Shown here piece by piece: positions 56,555 to 64,000 of a stretch of DNA of 64,000 nt. A model generated the notes under the pieces. The model had not been told where the DNA came from. It was given only the letters and a program-made list of their open reading frames with translations, and made no database searches. This stretch comes from Heterodera schachtii (taxonomy: Eukaryota > Nematoda > Chromadorea > Rhabditida > Heteroderidae). A program made the translations under genes and the position numbers. The number at the start of each line of letters is the position of its first letter. Position 1 is the first letter of the stretch. The stretch lies in the NCBI GenBank assembly GCA_023374025.1, contig SIJG01000004.1, positions 2,970,595 to 3,034,594 on the forward strand, read 5' to 3'.

Positions 56555-57715
56555 TCGACACGGCGGAGGACTTCACTCTACGCCTGCGGATCTACGCGGC
56601 GAGGCCTTTGTCTCCACTCTACGCCTGCGGAGGTACATTTTCTCTCTCTACGCGGCGGAGGACTTCACTCTACGCCTGCGGAGTCTTCTCGACACGGCGG
56701 AGGGACTTTGTCTCCACTCTACGCCTGCGGAGGTACACTTTCTTTCTCTACGCGGCGGAGGACTTCACTCTACGCCGGCGGAGGCTTCTCTACGCGGCGG
56801 AGGACTTCACTCTACGCCTGCGGAGGCTTCTCTACGCGGCGGGGGACTTTGTCTCCACTCTACGCCTGCGGAGGTACACTTTCTTTCTCTACGCGGCGGA
56901 GGACTTCACTCTACGCCTGCGGAGTCTTCTCGACACGGCGGAGGACTTCACTCTACGCCTGCGGAGTCTTCACGCGGCGGAGGACCTTTGTCTCCACTCT
57001 ACGCCTGCGGAGGTACACTTCTCTCTCTACGCGGCGGAAGGACTTCACTCTACGCCTGCGAAGTCTTCTCGACACGGCGGAGGACTTCACTCTACGCCTG
57101 CGGAGGTCTTCTCGACACGGCGGAGGACTTTGTCTCACTCTACGCCTGCGGAGGTACACTTTCTCTCTCTACGCGGCGGAGGACTTCACTCTACGCCTGC
57201 GGAGTCTTCTCTACGCGGCGGAGGACTTCACTCTACGCCTGCGGAGTCTTCTCTACTGCGGCGGAGGACTTCACTCTACGCCTGCGGAGGCTTCTCTACG
57301 CGGCGGAGGACTTCACTCTACGCCTGCGGAGTCTTCTCTACGCGGCGGAGGACTTCACTCTACGCCTGCGGAGTCTTCTCTACGCGGCGGAGGACTTCAC
57401 TCTACGCCTGCGGAGTCTTCTCTACGCGGCGGAGGACTTCACTCTACGCCTGCGGAGTCTTCTCTACGCGGCGGAGGACTTCACTCTACGCCTGCGGAGT
57501 CTTCTCTACGCGGCGGAGGACTTCACTCTACGCCTGCGGAGTCTTCTCTACGCGGCGGAGGACTTCACTCTACGCCTGCGGAGGCTTCTCTACGCGGCGG
57601 AGGACTTCACTCTACGCCTGCGGAGTCTTCTCGACACGGCGGAGGACTTCACTCTACGCCTGCGGAGGTACACTTTTCACTCTCTACGCGGCGGAGGACT
57701 TCACTCTACGCTCAC
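56555..57715. repeat. 42-bp GC-rich minisatellite
   Basis: Unit made of CTCTACGCGGCGGAGGACTT plus CACTCTACGCCTGCGGAGTCTT, two related halves. About 26-28 units, with the right half very homogeneous and the left half shuffled with GTACACTTT and GACACGG variants. The array is flanked by a direct duplication of CTCACAATTGCAGAAATAAT (about 56437 and 57711), the 5' flank of the adjacent gene. Because 42 is a multiple of 3 and has no stops, three long open frames overlap it. Confidence 0.92.
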
Positions 57716-58289
57716 AATTGCAGAAATAATGCTAAGAACGCTGAAAATTGATTTGTTAACAGATTTTCAACAAATAAATTTAGGGGTCAATTTAAAAAAA
57801 TTTGAGGTGCCGCCGGGGTTTTAAAATAAGTTGTGATTTATTAACAAATTTTCAACAAAAATCTAAATTTAGTGGAAAAACTTTGAAAATTTAGGGCATT
57901 AGGGTCCGGCGACGCCTATAAAAGGATGACCGGGGAAATGAAAATTTTTTATGAATTAATTAGTTTCAGAATTTTTCCTAAGTATTTTATTTTGGTGGTG
58001 GTGGTTCGATGTTGCATAGTAATAATTGAGCAATATTAAATTTTGGGAATGGAAACAAAAAAATCATTATATAATAGAATTCATTTGATGTTTTTTAAAT
58101 TGTTTACGAAAAAAATTTCATTAAGAAAAAGTATTTCCAAAAGAATTTTAAATAGGAATTTTGAACATTAAAAAGGTTTCGTTTTGAATTTTTTCAGGGT
58201 CAAAAGGAAAATATGGATAAAATTGAAATAATATATATATTCTTAAGCTTCAAACAAAAAAATTTTTTTGCTTGTTTATTCGGCCGAAA

Positions 58290-58760
58290 TGAGGAATAGA
58301 GCTTAAACAGGAAGAAAAAGGCTGATTGGCGGACGGCTTTTAGTCTTTAATTGGACGAATGGCACACGTAAGGGGGGGGGGGGGCGGTGAGGTGACAAAT
58401 GGGTCATTAGGGCCAAAAAAGGGAAAAATAATCTGATTGGAAGGACGAATGGCACTTATTCTTTGGCCATAGCTAATGCCATTCGGAGAGGAAAAGAACG
58501 GTAGAGGGGCGGGGGGATGACAAAATGCCATTACTAAGCTAAAAAAAAGTGAAGGGTTTACGGGCGGGCGGCTTTCATGAAACTTTCAAAAAGTTTTTTG
58601 TGAAACTGTTAAATAAACACAAATCTTGGAAATAAACATCGTTGGGAACACTGCTCGGGGAGGGGGGGGGGGGGGGGCAAAATGCCATTACTATGCTAAA
58701 AAAGGAAGGGCTTGTGGACGAATGGCTTTCAGTCTTTGACCATACATATCTATTGGCATT
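58290..58760. repeat. Segmental duplication, copy 1
   Basis: Closely matches 60825-61290, including AACATCGTTGGGAACACTGC, GGCGGACGGCTTTTAGTCTT and two G runs. A partial third copy is at 60590-60720. No coding potential. Confidence 0.82.
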
Positions 58761-58964
58761 CGAGAGCGGTGGGATGAGGACAAATGCCATTACTGGCCAA
58801 AAAAAAGAAAAATTAAAATAATAATTTGAATTTTGAATAATTAATTTTATAATTATTATAGATATAAGACAAGAGATAGATAAGATATGCTTGTAGTCCG
58901 GGACTGAGCTAAAAAATATATAACTCACAAGGGAACCACCCGAACTGTAAGTCGGAAAATTTAT

Positions 58965-59032
58965 TTATTTTTTTGTAGGATTTGAACCCGAGACCCAAAA
59001 ATGCGAATTTAACCAACTGAGCCACCAATTTT
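58965..59032 (-). repeat. tRNA-like fragment, probable SINE head
   Basis: The minus strand reads GTGGCTCAGTTGGTTAA (good A box) and GGGTTCAAATCCTAC (good B box), but the anticodon arm does not pair and no acceptor stem forms. It continues towards GTGAGTTATATATTT, as at 32040-32106. Confidence 0.5.
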
Positions 59033-60820
59033 AAATGAAAACACAGCCAAAATTTCAATCATTTTAAATTTTATTATATGCAATGAAAATTGCTAATATT
59101 TATTCAAATGGCTTGTATTTTTCACAGGAATTGTTTTTTTCCAACATTTTTTTGTTTTTACTGATCATTTTCCTCATTTGCGACGACTTTTTTCTGCTTT
59201 AAAAACGCTTTTTTTGCGGCGCACTTTTTCCAAAAATTTTCTAGTATAGGGGGGGGGGGGCGGGGTCCGGCGGCGCCGATAGGCGCCGCCGGGAAAATTT
59301 TAATTTTGTATGGGTTTTGTTTACTGATTTTTGTCCAAAAATGACCAAAATTTCGATTTTCGGCTAGTTTTTTAAGGAAAATAGTGACTTTATGCCATAA
59401 AATTTCAAAAACTCTCAACCATGAGAAAAAAAATTTGCGCTTATTTGAAAACATTCTGAAATAAAAATGGGTAATCACGAAATAGGTAATAATAATAATA
59501 AATAATAATTCTCAACAATGAGAAAAAATTACATTTATAGGACATAATGCCATAATTTAATCAAAATATTGTCGAAAATTAGTTTTCTCAATTTTTTTTA
59601 AAAACTTTTCCAAATGCTCATTTTCAAGGACGTCCTTGCCATTCAAGGACGGATGAGAGCCCTGATTTTAAACTTGTTATGATTTCTAACAGAATTCAAG
59701 AAACAAAATGCAATTTTTTGGGTCAAAAGTTGAAAATTTAGAGGGGTTTTATTGTCCGGCGTCGCCTTTCAAATTATTGCGGGGAATTAAAATATTTAAT
59801 ATGAATTAAATTAGGAATTTTCTTTAACCCACTTTTTTATAAATTTTGGTGGTACGATGTTTGCAGAAAAAGGATTTAAATTTATAAAAGATTTGTCTAA
59901 AAAGTGGCAATTTTTGATTAAATTTGTGGCCTATTTTTTGTTAACTCTCAAAAAAAAAACAGAAAATGGGGGAAAAATTTAAGCCAAGTTTTCCTTAACC
60001 CTTTTTAATGTGTCCTTGGAAAAATTGATGCTTCTTTGACCATTTAAATAAAAATTTATGAATGAGGCAACGTTTGTCTGGTCAAAAAATCCAAAAATAT
60101 GGATTATAATATGGATGAATATTGAAAAAACAATTTAAAAAATGGATAAAAATTGTTAAAATATCCGCTGAAAAAAATTCTCAAAAATTTAGTTCAAATT
60201 TTCGAAAGAAAAACATTAAATTTTTTGCAATTTATGTTAAATTATTTGAATTCACGAAAAGCAAAAGTTTATATAAATGCTTCAATATTTGAAAATTGTT
60301 TATTTGAGAAAATAATTTTTTATCATTGAGAAAAAATAAGTTTCAAATGAAATTTACATTGAAAAAAAGTTTTTGACAATTTGCGGATTTTTTCAAAAAT
60401 TCAACTTTTATGAGTATCTTTGAAAAAAAAATTTTTTTTTTTGTCTTTGAGGGTGTATTTTTCGAGTTTGAATTAAAGAAGAAATATGGATAAAATTGAA
60501 ATAAAAATGCATTCTTAAGCTTCAAACAAGCGAAAAATTTTTTGCTTGTTTATTAGGCCGAAATGAGGAGTTTGTGGCACTTTGTACTGGCTTAAATAGG
60601 AAGAAAAAAGGCTGAGGGGCGGACGGCATTTTAATTTTGGCCATAGCTAATGGCATTCGGAGAGGAAAAGAACGGTAGAGGGGGAGGGGGGGGAGGATGA
60701 CAAAATGCCATTAGTTTCTGAAGATTTTGATTTTTTTTAAAGATTTAGGTTTTTAAGTGTGTATTATTATTAATTTGGGTCAAAAGGAGAAAAATGGATA
60801 AAATTGAAACAAATTTTTTT
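59033..60820. other. Repeat-rich, no gene seen
   Basis: Contains the GGCGGCGCC-type word at 59267-59292 next to a G run, degenerate relatives near 59755, and AAATATGGAT words near 60090-60170. Nothing coding. Confidence 0.55.
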
Positions 60821-60824
60821 TTTT

Positions 60825-61290
60825 TTTTGCTTATTTATTAGGCCGAAATGAGGAGCAGAGCTTAAATCGGAAGAAAAAGGCTGATTGGCGGACGGCTTTT
60901 AGTCTTGAAATAATTGCATTTACAAATGAAAAGAACGGATAGGAGAGGAGTGATGAAGGGACAAATGCCATAGGAAAAAAGGCTGATTGGGAGGACGAAT
61001 GGCACTCAGTCATTGGCCATAGCTAATGGCATTCGGAGAGGAAAAGAACGGTAGAGGCGGGGGGGGGGGATGACAAAGTGCCATTACTAAGCTAAAAAAG
61101 GAAGGGTGGGCTTACGGGCGGGCGGCTTTCATGAAAATTTCAAAAAGTTTTTTTGTGAAACTGTTAAATAAACACAAATCTTGGAAATAAACATCGTTGG
61201 GAACACTGCTCGGGGAGGGGGGGGGGGGGCAAAATGCCATTACTATGCTAAAAAAGGAAGGGCTTGTGGACGAATGGCTTTCAGCGTTAG
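60825..61290. repeat. Segmental duplication, copy 2
   Basis: Counterpart of 58290-58760. The two copies differ mainly in G-run length and one internal block. Confidence 0.82.
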
Positions 61291-61880
61291 GACTTAACTA
61301 ATTCGTACAATGGGAAACTGTACACAAAAATTTGTTCATTTTTTAAATTATTTTAAAGTTTTTAAATGATTTTTTCAAAGATCAAAATCGGAAAATTAAG
61401 AAAAATTTTAAACATTTAAAATGAGAAAATTTTTTGAAATTTTTATTTTGAAATTTACAAAAATGATAAAAAATATTGGGTTTCTTCTGTCCATAATTTT
61501 TTAAAAGTAAACAAAAAAATTTTTTCAAAATTTTACAATTTAATTAACCTTTTTTATCCTTTAAACTACCTAATGATGAGAAACAGATCGGTACGAACCG
61601 CGGATCCAAACTTTAAATAAAAAAAGAAAAGAAAAAATCATAAATTAATTCTCTCTTTGTGTTGTCCTTCCCTTTTTTTTTGTTTGATTTGCCCAATGAA
61701 AAATTTACAAAATGATAAAAATAAATAAGGAATTGAATTGAAAAATTGCTTTTCTGAATAAGTCATAGAAATTATCTTAAGCTATAAAAGTTGGTGCCAA
61801 ATTTTAAGATTTTCCATTCATTTTCTTAATCCAAAAATTCAAGAATTTATAAAATAAATTTCCAATAAAATAGCTTAGAA

Positions 61881-62979
61881 ATGTTTGAAATTTTCATTTT
61901 ATTCAACGCTTTTTTGCTGATCAATTTGGCAATAACTGATGAAGGTAATTAATTGTGTAAAGACTGGATGGGAAGTTAGAGTACAATCCGTATAAGGTAA
62001 AAAGTAATTAAAGGCGATGCTCGAGAGTCTCATTGTGGTGTCAAGAAAAAAATTGCCCAATATTGATTTATTTGGTCATTTTCTCGACAAAATCTGTTAA
62101 CAAATAGGATTAAAAACTTTAAAAAATTTACCCGGCGGAGCCTGTCATTAAAAGCAAAAATTTATATGCCCCCGGGCGCCTTCGCAAAAATTTTGATTGA
62201 CCCCCCCACCCTTTTTTCATGCATAATATTTGGAAATTTGGTCTCGAATTCTTATCTAATTTCGGGCTCAATTCTCGGGAAATTTCTCGGTCTCGAGCAT
62301 CGCTAGAAATTAATTGAAACATTTTGGCGCAAAATTCCTTAATTACTCAATTATCTCTGTTTAATTAAGGCATTCGTCGCTCGTGCAGTGGCCAAAGCGA
62401 ACAAAGAGTCCAACAATACGTATCAGTTTGTCGATTTGGAGGTAATCGAAACCATGGTAGAATCCAAAGAAGAAGTGTATCTCTATGAAGTGACCATTTT
62501 GGCTGGACAGACAAATTGTGCAAAAAATGTAAGTGCAAAATGGACTGAAATTGGCACAAAAATGGGCAAAGTCGGCACAAATTTTAAAACGGGGGGGGGG
62601 GGGGGGGGGTGTAATCCTTGGGAAAATTGGCATCCCCCAAAGTCGAAAGTCGAACATTCCAAGATCAGCAGGCCCTGGGGTTGATTGACATCTGTTGAGA
62701 TCAGATTTGTACCATGGATTTCCTTTTTTAAAGTCGGACCGGGAATTGTTGGGATTGCTAAAAATGTGAAATTCGAAAAACATAAAATTTTAAATTTCAA
62801 AAAAAAGCAATTTTTTTTTAATGAGCATGCAAAAGCAGGTGTATATAATTATAGGACTTTAAAATAATGCTAATTTTTTAATGTAGCCAAAGATGGACTA
62901 CTCAAATTGTGTTGAAGTCGATCGGGCAACGCGAAAGGCATTAATTAATCCTAATAATTATTTATTAATTAGCGCCTAA
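61881..62979 (+). CDS. Secreted cystatin-like protein (4 exons, 110 aa)
   Basis: Exons 61881-61944, 61980-61996, 62370-62528 and 62887-62979. Phases agree, giving 111 codons including stop. Exon 1 is a signal peptide (MFEIFILFNAFLLINLAIT). The tiny 17-base exon 2 is needed to restore phase and gives EYNPYK. Exon 3 has the cystatin helix (ARAVAKANKESNNTYQFVD) and strands ending VYLYEVTILAGQTNC. Exon 4 has the second part with a further Cys (DYSNCVEVDRATRK). Cystatins inhibit papain-like Cys proteases. Here the usual QxVxG loop is replaced by ETMVESKEE, and no N-terminal Gly is obvious. Inhibition by the classical wedge is therefore doubtful. Length fits the family. Confidence 0.8.
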
Positions 62980-63639
62980 GCCTAATTACTCTTCAGAAAT
63001 ACAAATATTCCGAATGTTTGTGTGCCAGAATAAAATAGAACAAGAAAAAAAGATACGAAAGGATGTAATTGGGAAAAAATTGATCATCAAATTATCAAAA
63101 TGAGCATGTTAAGCGTCACCATGTTGAATAAAATGTTCTAATTGACATTCAACTTCCTTAATTATATGACTCATTTGTCACAATTACTGTAAATTGAGAA
63201 TTTTGTATTTTTAAATATTTAAAATCCTAAGAAAAAAATTTGTAAAATTCTGGAGCAAATCTTTTAAGCCTGCTGCTGTTTTCCCCCAAATTTAAGAAAT
63301 TGAAATAATTCGGTCAAGGTCATATTCATATGTGTTGCATATAAACTAAATTCTTTATTCGTATTATATTTTACCAAGATTTATTGTACTCGCATTTTAC
63401 TTTCGGGAGTTTAATTCAATCTGGGTGTATTTAATGGAATTGGGTAAATTAAGTTAAGGACTAATGAATTGGCTATAAAATATGCCAGCGGCAATAAATT
63501 AAAAAAGGAAACGAATTAAATCACACACTTGCTAATTAATGTCTTTTAACATCAAGAAAAAAACTCGAAAAATTTATGACTTAATAAATTTGTCCCTAAC
63601 TTTTTTTAAAATTCAATAAAATTTTTGAAATTTAACAGA
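62980..63639. other. 3' flank of the cystatin-like gene
   Basis: AT-rich; no exon or repeat with clear ends recognised. Confidence 0.5.
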
Positions 63640-64000
63640 ATAATACAGAAACGGGTACTTATACAGTTTATGTAGGCAACATGGATTTTTTTGTTGTTAA
63701 AAGGCATAAAAAATGTAACCATGGGGTTTTGGGGGGTCGCTGATCACGAATATGACATCCATTTTGACCAATTCCGAACCCCTGACCCGAATTCGAACAA
63801 AAAATCGAAAGTTCAAATTCCGAATTTCGCTTTTTCTTTTCTTTTTTTTGTCTAAAACGGCTTATTATTAATTACCTATATTTTATTGAAAGAGTGATGG
63901 CTTTCAGTTTATTTCCATTTGTTTAAACCGATTTTGAAGCAAAAATGCGAATTTAAAATTTTGGACTTTCGGCTTTTTGTTCGAATTCGGGTCCGGAATT
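63640..64000. repeat. Foldback repeat, right arm cut by the window end
   Basis: The left arm includes GGGTCGCTGATCACGAATATG and CCCGAATTCGAACAAAAA. The inverse starts near 63958 (TTTTTGTTCGAATTCGGGT) and runs off the window. Family of 24880-25446. Confidence 0.78.

Noticed and set aside
56405..57824. Three overlapping plus-strand open frames of 370-450 codons
   Set aside because: All three frames are open at once because the 42-bp unit is a multiple of 3 without stops. The peptides are pure repeat translation (FTLRLRSLL, STRRRTSLYACG).

Overview
The window looks like a gene-poor, AT-rich stretch of a nematode genome, most likely a plant-parasitic tylenchid of the cyst-nematode type. Genes have many short exons with GT-AG introns and TTTCAG-like acceptors. 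The families seen are nematode-typical: a tyrosinase with C-terminal ShKT domains, Sre/Sra-like serpentine receptors, and a divergent F-box-like family that I associate with Globodera/Heterodera. No rRNA, canonical tRNA, operon or bacterial feature was found. The species is an inference.

Layout. 1-5000: palindromic repeats and a 5'-truncated CR1/Jockey-like retrotransposon between perfect 213-bp direct repeats. 5110-11306 (minus): two intact tandem F-box-like genes. 13500-16394: a rearranged third copy broken by two foldback insertions. 16573-17204: a doubtful gene. 18810-22614 (minus): a secreted Cys-rich (three-finger-like) protein with a Thr-rich tail. 23862-27746 and 33181-35157 (minus): two paralogous 7TM chemoreceptor-like copies, each with one different frameshift. 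30537-31882 (plus): a degenerate, probably transposon-derived gene. 37626-48257 (minus): an 18-exon tyrosinase with two ShKT domains. 51029-51836 (plus): a small type I membrane protein. 53699-53870 (minus): two orphan STAR/Quaking-type exons. 54831-56403 (minus): a basic protein of unknown function. 56555-57715: a 42-bp minisatellite. 57750-61880: repeats including a segmental duplication. 61881-62979 (plus): a secreted cystatin-like protein.

The dominant signal outside genes is a dense set of short hAT-like non-autonomous elements: ends TAG(A/G)G or CA(G/A)(G/T)G, and 8-bp target duplications that can be read exactly at many loci. Their interiors are built from short tandem 'words' that differ between families. 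They sit in introns, nest in one another and occur beside large foldback repeats. Comparing the two chemoreceptor copies dates insertions before or after the gene duplication.

The genes show no shared pathway. Three encode secreted products (tyrosinase-ShKT, three-finger-like/mucin-like, cystatin-like), one a small membrane protein, and two are receptor copies. All exon models were read by eye from splice phase and protein resemblance; no search or transcript was available.
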